Below are positions 52,460 through 61,767 of a DNA stretch of 64,000 nt, one piece after another. The number at the start of each line of letters is the position of its first letter. The first letter of the stretch is position 1. Below the pieces are notes generated by a model, which made no database searches, had not been told where the DNA came from, and was given only the letters and a program-made list of their open reading frames with translations. Where the stretch lies: NCBI RefSeq assembly GCF_003049665.1, contig NZ_PYWM01000005.1, positions 156,040 through 220,039 on the forward strand, given 5' to 3'. The translations under genes and the position numbers were made by a program. The stretch comes from Lysinibacillus mangiferihumi (lineage in GTDB: Bacteria; Bacillota; Bacilli; Bacillales_A; Planococcaceae).

Positions 52460-53767
52460 TTAGCCCTTTTTCATCTTCCGTATGCGATATTGCAGGTTTT
52501 GTCGGCTCATACCGAGAGCACCAGCAGCCTTTGTTATATTGCCTTCATATAGATTTAAGACATTTTGCACATAATAGGATTCGGCTTCTCGTAAATAAGC
52601 ATCGAGAGGCATGACATCGTTTTGCTGGTGGAACATGAAAAATTCAGGTTCATGGTCAGATGTGTCTTGGCTTTGCACTTTAAATCGAAAATGAACAGGT
52701 AGTAAATCAAACGTAACGGTTGATTCTGTTGTCATAAACGAAACGATTTCATCTAGCAATAGTTCGAGTTCCTTTAAGTTTCCTGGCCAATCATATTGTA
52801 AGAATAATGCTTGGACATCCGGTGCAAGTTCTGCCACATTTGACGCAAATCGCTCACGATGACGACTAAAATAATCTGCCACGAACGGTAAAATATCTTC
52901 TTTGCGATCTGTTAAATTTGGAATAGTAATGGACATTGTTGCAAAGAAATAATAGAGAGATTTAGACAGCTTATTTTCTGCAATAAGTGTAATTGGGTCA
53001 CTGCCGACACTACCGATTAGCATATATTTGGATGGTGGTAATGACTGTAATAACTCAAGTAACTGTTCCTGAATAGGAAGACTTAAAAAATCAATACGTT
53101 CGAAGAAAAATGTATAGGCTTTATCATCTTGTAAAAGTTCCTGCACCTTATCGAGCACGGATTTTGCCGAACGTCGACTAAATAATGTAACAAAGGCTTC
53201 AGGATCAGTAGAAGCTGCATGATGAATACCTTCTGCAACTAAATCTTTGCCTGTACCAGATTCTCCGATAAGTAAAACAGGTAATTTTACTGCAGCCGCT
53301 TTTTTAGCGTTGACAATAACTTGTTGCATTGCTTCAGATACTGCTGTAATCATATCAAAAGTTAAAGGTTCACCATATCGTCGTAGCGGCTGATAGACTA
53401 ATTTTTCTAAAGATGTGATATCACGTGCGAATTCAATCGCACCAATCAATTGATTATTTTTAAAAAGAGGGAATGTATCATTAATGGTTGTAATTTCATG
53501 GCCGTTTTTATTCCAATAGGTTTGTTTCACATTCATTTCTTGTAAACCGGTTTGTAACACCCGCATTAAAGTACTTTCATGTTGACGGAAGGAAAACAAT
53601 TCAATAATCGAACGATCTGCTAATTCATCAAAATGAAATCCTTCGATTTCTTTCATTTTTGAATTATAGATAATTGTTTTACCCGTTACGTCAATCGCAT
53701 GTATACCAACGGATACATTCGTTGCAATAAACTCATAAAAGGGTAGTAATGGTTCAGAATTATTCAT
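52460..53767 (-). CDS. RocR-like enhancer-binding regulator lacking the GAFTGA loop
   Basis: A 435-residue regulator: PAS domain at about 10-115 (VGIHAIDVTGKTIIYNSKM), AAA+ domain at about 140-360 with Walker A GESGTGKD at 168-175 and WPGNLKELE at 327-335, and a Fis-type HTH at about 395-432 (ITKAAGALGMSRQNLQYRIRK). Between Walker A and the Walker B-like FFFERID (220-226) the region is some 20 residues short and the GAFTGA motif that contacts sigma-54 is absent; the usual DE of Walker B is ER. It therefore probably does not activate sigma-54 but may act like TyrR on sigma-A promoters (inference). It is divergent from rocA. Confidence 0.85.
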   Translation of the reverse strand: MNNSEPLLPFYEFIATNVSVGIHAIDVTGKTIIYNSKMKEIEGFHFDELADRSIIELFSFRQHESTLMRVLQTGLQEMNVKQTYWNKNGHEITTINDTFPLFKNNQLIGAIEFARDITSLEKLVYQPLRRYGEPLTFDMITAVSEAMQQVIVNAKKAAAVKLPVLLIGESGTGKDLVAEGIHHAASTDPEAFVTLFSRRSAKSVLDKVQELLQDDKAYTFFFERIDFLSLPIQEQLLELLQSLPPSKYMLIGSVGSDPITLIAENKLSKSLYYFFATMSITIPNLTDRKEDILPFVADYFSRHRERFASNVAELAPDVQALFLQYDWPGNLKELELLLDEIVSFMTTESTVTFDLLPVHFRFKVQSQDTSDHEPEFFMFHQQNDVMPLDAYLREAESYYVQNVLNLYEGNITKAAGALGMSRQNLQYRIRKMKKG

Positions 53768-53794
53768 AAAATGTGCACCTCAAAAATTTTTTAC

Positions 53795-53826
53795 TTGAAA
53801 TATGCAACGAAATTTTGCATTATAAT
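53795..53826 (+). promoter_or_regulatory. Candidate rocA promoter
   Basis: -10 TATAAT (53821-53826) with TTGAAA at 53795-53800, a long 20 bp spacer that contains operator 1. No -24/-12 sigma-54 element (TGGCAC-N5-TTGC) was found. Confidence 0.45.
53802..53820. promoter_or_regulatory. Palindromic operator 1 upstream of rocA
   Basis: ATGCAACGAAATTTTGCAT, arms ATGCAA/TTGCAT, abutting the -10 box. Confidence 0.6.
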
Positions 53827-53845
53827 AAGTGTAAGAATATTTTAT

Positions 53846-53864
53846 ACGCAAAAATATTTTGCGT
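53846..53864. promoter_or_regulatory. Palindromic operator 2 upstream of rocA
   Basis: ACGCAAAAATATTTTGCGT, perfect 8-base arms around ATA, centred 44 bp from operator 1. TTTTTGCAT at 53871-53879 is a further half site. Confidence 0.65.
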
Positions 53865-53915
53865 CAATAGTTTTTGCATACTAAATATTTACAGCTCACA
53901 AAAGGAGGATATAGT

Positions 53916-55460
53916 ATGATTCCATACAAACATGAACCATTTACAGATTTTTCTCAAGAGGCAAATTACAACGCATATTTAGAGGCATTAAATAAAGTTG
54001 AAAGTTATTTAGGTCAAGACTATCCATTAATTATTGGTGGAGAGCGCATTACTACAGAAGATAAAATCGTTTCATATAACCCAGCTAAAAAAACACAGGT
54101 GATTGGTCGCGTTTCAAAAGCAAGCAGAGAATTAGCTGAAAAAGCAATGCAAGTAGCTGACGAAACATTTAAAACATGGAAAAAAGTAGACCCAGCGATT
54201 CGCGCTGATGTGTTATTCAAAGCAGCGGCAATTATCCGTCGTCGTAAACATGAGTTTTCAGCATTATTGACAAAAGAAGCAGGTAAACCTTGGAATGAAG
54301 CGGATGCAGATACAGCAGAAGCAATTGACTTCTTAGAATACTATGGTCGCCAAATGTTACGTATTAAAGACGGCCAACCAGTAGAAAGTCGCCCAGGTGA
54401 ATACAACCGTTATGATTACATCCCATTAGGAATCGGTATCGTTATTTCACCATGGAACTTCCCATTTGCAATTATGGCGGGTACTACAGTAGCAGCTTTA
54501 GTAACAGGGAATACAGTATTATTAAAGCCAGCTTCAACTACACCAGTTGTTGCATATAAATTTATCGAAGTTTTAGAAGAAGCAGGATTACCAGCAGGTG
54601 CTGTTAACTACGTACCAGGTTCTGGTGCAGAAGTTGGTGATTACTTAGTTGATCATCCGAAAACGCGCTTTATCAGCTTCACTGGTTCTCGTGATGTCGG
54701 TTTACGTATTAACCAACGTGCAGCAACACATAACGAAGGTCAAATTTGGATTAAACGCGTTATCGCTGAAATGGGCGGTAAAGATACAATTGTAGTCGAT
54801 AAAGAAGCAGACTTAGAGCTTGCAGCACAATCAATTGTAAAATCAGCTTTCGGCTTCTCAGGCCAAAAATGTTCGGCATGCTCTCGTGCTGTTATCGTAG
54901 AAGATGTTTATGACACAGTAGTGAACCGTGTAGCAGAGCTTACTAATGAATTGACAATCGGTGACCCAGCTGACAATAGCAACTTCATGGCAACAGTAAT
55001 CGACCAAGCAGCTTTCAATAAAATTACTGAATACATTGAAATCGGGAAAAAAGAAGGACGCCTTGTAGCAGGTGGTACAGCAGATGATTCTGTTGGTTAC
55101 TTCATCAACCCAACAGTGTTTGCAGACGTAGATCCTTCTGCTCGCATCATGAAAGAAGAAATTTTCGGACCAGTTGTAGCAATTGCAAAAGCAAAAGATT
55201 TCGATGAAGCGATTGAAATTGCAAACGACACAGAATACGGCTTAACAGGTGCAGTTATTACAAATAATCGTATGAACCTAGAAAAAGCTCGTGAAGATTT
55301 CCACGTTGGTAACTTATACTTCAACCGTGGTTGTACAGGTGCTATCGTTGGTTACCAACCATTTGGTGGTTTCAACATGTCTGGTACTGACTCAAAAGCT
55401 GGTGGCCCAGACTACCTACAACTTCATATGCAAGCAAAAACAACTTCAGAAATGCTTTAA
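53916..55460 (+). CDS. rocA: 1-pyrroline-5-carboxylate dehydrogenase
   Basis: A 514-residue aldehyde dehydrogenase superfamily enzyme that oxidises glutamate semialdehyde/P5C to glutamate with NAD+. The catalytic cysteine is in [13 protein letters not shown] near residue 320, with the general base in [12 protein letters not shown] and [11 protein letters not shown] near 178. The ending [14 protein letters not shown] is typical of RocA. AAAGGAGGA sets ATG 53916; the 14 residues from TTG 53874 cover the operator and the ribosome site. With rocD and rocG it turns ornithine and arginine carbon into 2-oxoglutarate. Confidence 0.95.
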   Translation: MIPYKHEPFTDFSQEANYNAYLEALNKVESYLGQDYPLIIGGERITTEDKIVSYNPAKKTQVIGRVSKASRELAEKAMQVADETFKTWKKVDPAIRADVLFKAAAIIRRRKHEFSALLTKEAGKPWNEADADTAEAIDFLEYYGRQMLRIKDGQPVESRPGEYNRYDYIPLGIGIVISPWNFPFAIMAGTTVAALVTGNTVLLKPASTTPVVAYKFIEVLEEAGLPAGAVNYVPGSGAEVGDYLVDHPKTRFISFTGSRDVGLRINQRAATHNEGQIWIKRVIAEMGGKDTIVVDKEADLELAAQSIVKSAFGFSGQKCSACSRAVIVEDVYDTVVNRVAELTNELTIGDPADNSNFMATVIDQAAFNKITEYIEIGKKEGRLVAGGTADDSVGYFINPTVFADVDPSARIMKEEIFGPVVAIAKAKDFDEAIEIANDTEYGLTGAVITNNRMNLEKAREDFHVGNLYFNRGCTGAIVGYQPFGGFNMSGTDSKAGGPDYLQLHMQAKTTSEML

Positions 55461-55531
55461 TTTTTACTGATTTAATGTGGGATGACACCACATGTTCAAA
55501 GATAGACTGTTCTAGTAAGTAGAAAAAGTTA

Positions 55532-55567
55532 GCACACCTCGTAGAAAATAAATTCTACGAGGTGTGC
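55532..55567. terminator. Very stable hairpin between rocA and rocD
   Basis: GCACACCTCGTAGAA (55532-55546) and TTCTACGAGGTGTGC (55553-55567) form a perfect 15 bp stem with a 6-base loop. It is followed by GATTTAACC, so the T-run is poor; it may be a weak terminator or an mRNA-stabilising element. Confidence 0.6.
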
Positions 55568-55690
55568 GATTTAACCATATTAAGGTGAACAAATATTTTT
55601 TGTTTCTATTATATAGCCCTTTTTCAGCTCTACTAGGCAGTCTTATCTTTCATAGATTTTTATTATGAGTTAGTAGGGAGAGAGTGCTTT

Positions 55691-56884
55691 ATGACAAAAT
55701 CACAACAAGTTATTGAACAAACACAAAATTATGGTGCTGCAAACTATCATCCACTGCCAATCGTTATTGCAGAGGCTGAGGGTGCTTGGGTTAAAGATCC
55801 AGAAGGAAACAAATACTTAGATATGTTATCAGCATATTCTGCAGTAAATCAGGGACATCGTCATCCTAAAATTATTGCTGCATTAAAAGAACAAGCTGAT
55901 AAAGTAACATTAACTTCTCGTGCATTTTACAGTGAAAACTTAGGTGAATGGTATGAGCTTGTAGGAAAATTAACAAATAAACAAATGGTTTTACCTATGA
56001 ATACGGGTGCAGAAGCAGTGGAAACTGCATTTAAAGCAGCTCGTCGTTGGGCTTATGATGTAAAAGGTGTCGAAGAAGGCAAAGCAGAACTAATCGCTTG
56101 TAATGGAAACTTCCACGGGCGTACGATGCTAGCTGTATCTTTATCGTCTGATGAAGAATATCGCCGCGGTTTTGGACCGATGTTACCTAACATTAAACTT
56201 GTAGATTATGGTAATTTAGAAGCGTTAAAAGCTGCAATTACACCAAATACAGCAGCATTTTTACTTGAGCCAATTCAAGGGGAAGCTGGTATCGTTATAC
56301 CACCAGAAGGTTTCTTAAAAGCAGCTCGTGAACTATGCCGTGAAAACAATGTGTTATTTATTGCAGATGAAATTCAAGCAGGATTAGCTCGTACAGGTAA
56401 AATGTTTGCTTGTGATTGGGAAGAAGTAGAGCCAGATATGTACATTTTAGGAAAAGCATTAGGTGGCGGTGTATTCCCAATTTCTTGTGTAGCTGCTAAC
56501 CGCGATATTTTAGGTGTCTTCAACCCAGGTTCACACGGTTCAACTTTCGGAGGAAATCCTTTAGCTTGTGCTGTTTCTATCGCATCTATTAAAGTATTAT
56601 TAGATGAAAAATTAGCAGAGCGTTCACAAGAACTAGGTGAATATTTCAAAGGGAAACTACGTGAAATCAACAACCCGGTGATTAAAGATGTTCGTGGTCG
56701 TGGTTTATTTATCGGTATGGAATTAACAGAGGCAGCGCGTCCATATTGTGAAAAGTTAAAAGAATTAGGCTTATTATGTAAAGAAACACATGATACTGTT
56801 ATTCGTTTTGCACCACCATTAGTTATTTCTCAAGAAGATTTAGATTGGTCAATTGCTCAAATTGAAAAAGTATTTAAACTTTAA
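55691..56884 (+). CDS. rocD: Ornithine aminotransferase
   Basis: A 397-residue class III PLP aminotransferase that converts ornithine and 2-oxoglutarate to glutamate semialdehyde and glutamate. Marks include [18 protein letters not shown] near residue 100, [37 protein letters not shown] and the PLP lysine in ILGKALGGG near 256. GGGAGAG precedes ATG 55691. It feeds RocA. Confidence 0.96.
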   Translation: MTKSQQVIEQTQNYGAANYHPLPIVIAEAEGAWVKDPEGNKYLDMLSAYSAVNQGHRHPKIIAALKEQADKVTLTSRAFYSENLGEWYELVGKLTNKQMVLPMNTGAEAVETAFKAARRWAYDVKGVEEGKAELIACNGNFHGRTMLAVSLSSDEEYRRGFGPMLPNIKLVDYGNLEALKAAITPNTAAFLLEPIQGEAGIVIPPEGFLKAARELCRENNVLFIADEIQAGLARTGKMFACDWEEVEPDMYILGKALGGGVFPISCVAANRDILGVFNPGSHGSTFGGNPLACAVSIASIKVLLDEKLAERSQELGEYFKGKLREINNPVIKDVRGRGLFIGMELTEAARPYCEKLKELGLLCKETHDTVIRFAPPLVISQEDLDWSIAQIEKVFKL

Positions 56885-56966
56885 CAAAATGTTCACATTT
56901 TATTTCGGAAGTGTGTTACAATGATGCCGATATACTATCATTATAAAAACAAAGAGGCGATTTAAT

Positions 56967-58211
56967 ATGTCTGAAAACTTAAATCTGTTCACATCAACTC
57001 AAGATGTTATTCAAGATGCTCTTAATAAACTAGGCTATGACGAAGCAATGTATGAATTACTGAAAGAACCGCTTCGTATGCTACAAGTACGCATTCCAGT
57101 TAAAATGGATGATGGTACGACAAAAGTATTTACTGGTTACCGTGCTCAGCACAATGATGCAGTAGGACCAACAAAAGGTGGCGTGCGTTTCCACCCAGCT
57201 GTTTCAGAAGAGGAAGTTAAAGCGCTTTCAATGTGGATGACATTGAAATGCGGAATCGTTGATCTACCATATGGCGGAGGTAAAGGCGGTGTCATCTGTG
57301 ACCCACGTCAAATGTCAATGGGTGAGATTGAACGTCTAAGCCGTGGTTATGTACGTGCGGTAAGTCAAATCGTAGGGCCAACAAAAGATATTCCTGCGCC
57401 AGACGTATTTACAAATGCACAAATTATGGCATGGATGATGGATGAATATAGCCGTATGGACGAATTCAACTCTCCAGGGTTCATCACAGGTAAGCCACTT
57501 GTACTTGGTGGTTCTCAGGGTCGCGATCGTGCAACTGCTCAAGGTGTAACAATCGTTATCGAAGAAGCTGCGAAAAAACGTGGTATTGATATTAAAGGTG
57601 CTCGCGTTGTTATTCAAGGATTTGGTAACGCAGGTAGCTTCTTAGCTAAATTCATGAATGATTTAGGTGCCAAAGTAATTGGTATTTCAGATGCATATGG
57701 TGCACTTCATGATCCTGAAGGTTTAGATATCGACTACTTATTAGATCGTCGTGATAGCTTCGGAACTGTAACAACATTATTCGAAAACACAATTTCAAAT
57801 AAAGATCTTTTAGAGCTTGATTGTGATATTTTAGTTCCTGCCGCAATTGAAAACCAAATTACTGCTGACAATGCGCATAATATTAAAGCAAACATTGTCG
57901 TAGAAGCAGCAAATGGTCCAACGACAGCAGAAGCGACTAAAATTTTAACAGAGCGTGGCATTTTACTTGTACCTGATGTATTAGCATCTGCAGGTGGTGT
58001 TACAGTATCTTACTTTGAGTGGGTACAAAATAACCAAGGTTATTACTGGACAGAAGAAGAAGTAGAAGAACGCCTGTACAAAAAAATGGTTGAAGCATTT
58101 GAAAATGTTTATACAACTGCCACTACACGTAACATCAATATGCGCTTAGCTGCATATATGGTTGGTGTACGTCGTACTGCAGAAGCATCACGCTTCCGCG
58201 GATGGGTTTAA
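56967..58211 (+). CDS. rocG: NAD-specific glutamate dehydrogenase
   Basis: A 414-residue hexameric-type glutamate dehydrogenase that deaminates glutamate to 2-oxoglutarate. The active-site lysine is in LPYGGGKGGVICDP near residue 107, the dinucleotide motif is VVIQGFGNAGSF, and the FGEM-class ending MRLAAYMVGVRR is present. AAAGAGGCG precedes ATG 56967. It follows rocD by 82 bases and ends at a terminator, completing the arginine/ornithine catabolic set. It could also be the GudB-type paralogue; context favours rocG. Confidence 0.94.
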   Translation: MSENLNLFTSTQDVIQDALNKLGYDEAMYELLKEPLRMLQVRIPVKMDDGTTKVFTGYRAQHNDAVGPTKGGVRFHPAVSEEEVKALSMWMTLKCGIVDLPYGGGKGGVICDPRQMSMGEIERLSRGYVRAVSQIVGPTKDIPAPDVFTNAQIMAWMMDEYSRMDEFNSPGFITGKPLVLGGSQGRDRATAQGVTIVIEEAAKKRGIDIKGARVVIQGFGNAGSFLAKFMNDLGAKVIGISDAYGALHDPEGLDIDYLLDRRDSFGTVTTLFENTISNKDLLELDCDILVPAAIENQITADNAHNIKANIVVEAANGPTTAEATKILTERGILLVPDVLASAGGVTVSYFEWVQNNQGYYWTEEEVEERLYKKMVEAFENVYTTATTRNINMRLAAYMVGVRRTAEASRFRGWV

Positions 58212-58219
58212 TCTATCGA

Positions 58220-58255
58220 AAAGGGTCGTCTCCAATTTGGAGCGACTCTTTTTTG
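58220..58255 (+). terminator. Intrinsic terminator after rocG
   Basis: AAGGGTCGTCTCC and GGAGCGACTCTT pair around an AATTT loop with one bulge, then T4. Confidence 0.82.
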
Positions 58256-58318
58256 TATAGAATGAAGCTGTGTGCCCGTTACGAAAGTTAAACTTAACAA
58301 AACTTGTTACGACGATTT

Positions 58319-58462
58319 TTATGGGTTTGTAAGCAGAAGATGTTCCAGTCGGTCCGCCAACACTTTTTTCTTTTCCACGCGCCTCTTTCTTATTTGCATC
58401 ATACGCAACACCAGCAAGCTCCCCAATATAAATCCCCATCTAATAATTGTGCTAATAAGCAT
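58319..58462 (-). CDS. Candidate very small membrane protein
   Basis: A 47-codon frame on the minus strand: MLISTIIRWGFILGSLLVLR, then a basic helix (MQIRKRRVEKKKVLADRLEHLL) and a stop. AAAGGA lies 9 bases before its ATG. The pattern, one membrane helix and a charged tail, fits a small protein, but there is no family evidence, and another open frame of this stretch (58188-58439, minus) is also open. Low certainty. Confidence 0.4.
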   Translation of the reverse strand: MLISTIIRWGFILGSLLVLRMMQIRKRRVEKKKVLADRLEHLLLTNP

Positions 58463-58667
58463 AAACAAAATTCCTTTATGTAAAAAACAAGAATGCATCT
58501 TTTGCTACGATGAAATACAAAGAAAATTACAAGATGAATTAGGTGTGCTTGTACCAGAAAAAATACATAGGGCATATGCGGATTATTGCACGCCCGTATA
58601 ATGCGCTTAAATCTTTGCTTTCTACTCTAGAAATATGAGAAAATCCAACTAGAAAGGGGCGATTTCC

Positions 58668-59831
58668 ATGAATTCATTTACATTTTATAATCCAGTGAAG
58701 TTACATTTTGGTGAAGAGGCGTTGGAAAAATTACCGAAAGAATTAGCGCAGTTCGGACAGAAGGTGCTAGTTGTTTATGGCGGAGGTAGCATTAAAAAGA
58801 ATGGTGTGTATAATGCTGTCATGGAGAAATTACAAGAAGCGGGTAAGTCCATTTTTGAATTGAGCGGTGTTGAGCCAAATCCGCGTGTAGAGACAGCTCG
58901 TCTAGGCATAGAGATTTGTAAAAAAGAGGGGATTGACCTTGTGCTCGCTGTTGGTGGTGGTTCTGTTATTGACTGCTCCAAATTAATAGTAGCCGGGGCA
59001 AAATATGACGGGGACGCATGGGATATTGTTAAAAGAAAATTTATTGTGAAAGATGCACTACCGTTAGGAACAGTGTTAACCTTAGCTGCAACAGGCTCTG
59101 AAATGAATTCCGGTTCGGTCATTACGAACGCTTCAACGGAAGAAAAATTCAGTTGGGGTAGCCCAGCTGTCTTCCCTAAGTTTTCTATTTTAAATCCAGC
59201 ATACACAGTGACTGTGCCCAAAAATCATACAGTTTACGGTATAGTGGATATGATGTCCCATGTCTTTGAACAATACTTCCATAATGCAACCAATACACCC
59301 ATTACTGATGAAATGTGTGAAGGAGTATTACGAACAGTAATTAGCACGGCCCCTAAACTTATTGAAGATTTAGAGAATGTGACATTACGAGAAACGATTC
59401 TACTAGCAGGAACAATTGGTTTAAATGGCTTTTTATCAATTGGTTCCCAAGGGGATTGGGCTTCCCACAATATTGAACATGCCGTATCAGCCATTTATGA
59501 TATCCCGCATGCAGGTGGTTTAGCAATTTTGCAACCACATTGGATGCGTCTAAATGTATCAGTTAATCCTGGGCGCTTTGCGGGTATTGCGACACGTGTC
59601 TTTGGTGTTGATGCAACTGGAAAGACAACAGAGGAAGTTGCCCATGAGGGGATTGATCGTCTATCGGCATTTTGGACATCTTTAGGTGCACCAAATCGTT
59701 TAGCCGATTACGATATTGACGATGCAAAATTCGACCAAATTGTTGAACATGCCATGGAAAATGGACCTTTTGGCAACTTCAATAAGTTGCAGGAAGAAGA
59801 TGTACGTACAATTTTACAAAATGCACGTTAG
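58668..59831 (+). CDS. yugJ: Iron-containing alcohol dehydrogenase (YugJ/butanol dehydrogenase type)
   Basis: A 387-residue group III alcohol dehydrogenase, NAD(P)H-dependent. Marks are [14 protein letters not shown] at residues 35-48, [14 protein letters not shown] near 97, [11 protein letters not shown] near 143 and the metal histidines in the block [26 protein letters not shown]. It reduces aldehydes such as butyraldehyde; the real substrate is not clear. GAAAGGGGCG precedes ATG 58668. Length and motifs match B. subtilis YugJ/YugK. Confidence 0.92.
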   Translation: MNSFTFYNPVKLHFGEEALEKLPKELAQFGQKVLVVYGGGSIKKNGVYNAVMEKLQEAGKSIFELSGVEPNPRVETARLGIEICKKEGIDLVLAVGGGSVIDCSKLIVAGAKYDGDAWDIVKRKFIVKDALPLGTVLTLAATGSEMNSGSVITNASTEEKFSWGSPAVFPKFSILNPAYTVTVPKNHTVYGIVDMMSHVFEQYFHNATNTPITDEMCEGVLRTVISTAPKLIEDLENVTLRETILLAGTIGLNGFLSIGSQGDWASHNIEHAVSAIYDIPHAGGLAILQPHWMRLNVSVNPGRFAGIATRVFGVDATGKTTEEVAHEGIDRLSAFWTSLGAPNRLADYDIDDAKFDQIVEHAMENGPFGNFNKLQEEDVRTILQNAR

Positions 59832-59849
59832 GTTATAGTATGACAGATA

Positions 59850-59897
59850 AGGATGTATCGAAGAGTGAGGTTATCACTTCTGATACATCTTTTTATT
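59850..59897 (+). terminator. Intrinsic terminator after yugJ
   Basis: GGATGTATC-GAAGAGTGA and TCACTTC-TGATACATC form a long stem with small bulges, followed by T5. Confidence 0.8.
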
Positions 59898-60032
59898 TTA
59901 CTCATTACATAAAATCAACTACAAACGACTGTCGATTATTTAGGTTAATTGTCAAAATTGTTCAGAATTTGTTCAGGTAATTTTTTTAAAATGAATGTAA
60001 TCATTTTTGAACTGACAGGGGATTTAGAGAGA

Positions 60033-60656
60033 ATGTTAAAACAATTGATTGAAAATCATATTACGATGCACTGTGAGGGTCATTTTTTCAGCCGAATATT
60101 TACGAATTAAAAAATTGTATCGAAGTATTAGGAATTGAAGCGACTGCGTTACGAATGGACAATGATCATATTGCCGCAGGATATGTAGTCGACAATCGAC
60201 TATTTTTTAAAAGCATGCGATATGGACAAACGACTATCACATTAACTGATGGACAAAGGGAAGCAATTGTGCAACTTTACGTTCGTCCTTCTGGAGAAAT
60301 GATGCTGGAGGTAACGCCGAATTTAGAAGATGCTGAAATTGTGCTTGTATATTATCGAACAATTTTTAGCTGAAACGGCGATTGCAATTGATTTAAGTGG
60401 GGCTTTGAAGCACTATTTAGTAGCGCATAATCTTATGAATGGTGAGGATGCCATTGCCGAGGTGCATTATAAATCGATGCATCCGAATGTACTAAAAGAT
60501 TCTTATGCGGGTAATTTTGGTTTAGGTTGTCGTCCGGACGGAGAGCCGTTAACAAATGCTGAAGAATTTGATTTAGCCAATCGTCTAGCTACATTAGAAT
60601 TCTCAAAAATTATAATTCAACACGATGGCATACAAAAAATGATCTGTTTAAGATGA
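60033..60656 (+). pseudogene. Frameshifted gene of unknown family (about 207 codons)
   Basis: Three overlapping frames make one plausible protein. Frame 1 starts MLKQLIENHITMHCEGHFF at 60033; after a run of six T (60083-60088) coding moves by -1 to QPNIYELKNCIEVLGIEATALRMDND and runs to about 60350; then it returns (+1) to the first frame as IIEQFLAETAIAIDLSGAL and ends at 60656. The two shifts cancel, and the total length is a multiple of three. It may be a decayed gene or contain sequencing errors. No family is recognised. Confidence 0.65.
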
Positions 60657-60732
60657 TTACGGATTATGTAATTGTCTCACAGAAGTTTGAATGCATTTGT
60701 CAATGATAGAGCTTTTTACGTATTCTTATACT

Positions 60733-60769
60733 AAATAGCCAACTGCCTAACGTTGGCAATTGGCTATTT
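60733..60769. terminator. Bidirectional terminator
   Basis: AAATAGCCAA (60733-60742) pairs with TTGGCTATTT (60760-60769), with inner GCC/GGC, between convergent genes. Confidence 0.8.
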
Positions 60770-60771
60770 GT

Positions 60772-61755
60772 TTATTGTTCTTTTGTAGGTCGTTCTCCAA
60801 GGTGATTCCAATTTAATCTACCATCATCCTCATCAAATAAAATGGCTACTTTTGATACGCCTTTTTGACTTAGAAGTACTTCTGTTAAATGGTCGCGTAC
60901 ATCATCTAAATAAGCAAGGGATAAATTCGGGTCAGCTTCTGCCACAAGCTCTACATGTAGAAATTCTCCTTCTTTAATCACTTCTAAACGAACGATATCT
61001 TTAATATTGGTGTCATCCATTACAAGGTGAGCAATATGATTCAGCATTTCCTCATCCGTTTCACCGATAACACCACGTGCGTTATCTAGGAATACCTTGC
61101 CAACTACATAAAACATCATACAGCCAATAATAATTGACACAAGTCCTTCAATTCTCGCCCAACCAGTAAAATGTGCAATTAAGATGGCGGCAAAGGCTAA
61201 AACGTTACCACCAGTAGCTACTAAATCTTCCATAAAAACTAATTTAGTTGCAGGTTTTGCACGTTTTAAATACGTAAATGCTTTTGCAATAGAAGCTAGG
61301 CCAGCCTTTTCTTGTCCAGCCTCATGTAGCACCTCGACTGCTGCTTTTGCAAGAACTGTACCTTCTAATACAATCCCAATAAACAACACACCAAGTGCAA
61401 TAAACATTCCTTTCGATTCACCTGAAGGATGCATAAAATGATGCCAGCCTTCCTTGATCGTCTCATAAGATAGGATGGCTACAATAATTACGGCGAATAA
61501 GCATACAAGATTAACAATTCGACCAAAGCCTCCTGGGAATTGCTTTGTAGGTGCTTTTTTCGAAAGGGCGGAGCCGATATAGACGAAAAATTGGTTTGCA
61601 GCATCACCAAGGGAGTGCATCATTTCGGCAAACATAGCCACATTGCCTGTGAAGAAAAAAGCAATCCCTTTAATGATTCCTAAAAAGGTGTTTACAAATG
61701 CAGCCATAAGGGAGGGTTTATTACCGTCTTTTAATAGTTTTAATATTTCTGTCAT
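60772..61755 (-). CDS. Cation diffusion facilitator family transporter
   Basis: A 327-residue CDF exporter with five to six membrane segments. The metal site has HSLGDAANQ (HxxxD) in TM2 near residue 46 and EDLVATGGN in TM5 (first ligand E in place of the usual H). The C-terminal 80 residues form the cytoplasmic ferredoxin-like domain. Such proteins export Zn2+, Mn2+, Fe2+ or related ions using protons; the ion is not clear. ATG 61755 is set by GGAGG. It lies 12 bases after the MgtC-like gene, probably one operon. Confidence 0.9.
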   Translation of the reverse strand: MTEILKLLKDGNKPSLMAAFVNTFLGIIKGIAFFFTGNVAMFAEMMHSLGDAANQFFVYIGSALSKKAPTKQFPGGFGRIVNLVCLFAVIIVAILSYETIKEGWHHFMHPSGESKGMFIALGVLFIGIVLEGTVLAKAAVEVLHEAGQEKAGLASIAKAFTYLKRAKPATKLVFMEDLVATGGNVLAFAAILIAHFTGWARIEGLVSIIIGCMMFYVVGKVFLDNARGVIGETDEEMLNHIAHLVMDDTNIKDIVRLEVIKEGEFLHVELVAEADPNLSLAYLDDVRDHLTEVLLSQKGVSKVAILFDEDDGRLNWNHLGERPTKEQ

Positions 61756-61767
61756 AGAGTCCTCCAA

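Noticed and set aside
58272..58601. Plus-strand gene ending YADYCTPV
   Set aside because: The last 38 codons look protein-like (CIFCYDEIQRKLQDELG), but the upstream part is antisense to a minus-strand frame and there is no usable start; at most a remnant.
60155..60373. A separate 72-residue gene
   Set aside because: No ribosome site and coding continues in shifted frames on both sides; treated as part of a frameshifted gene.
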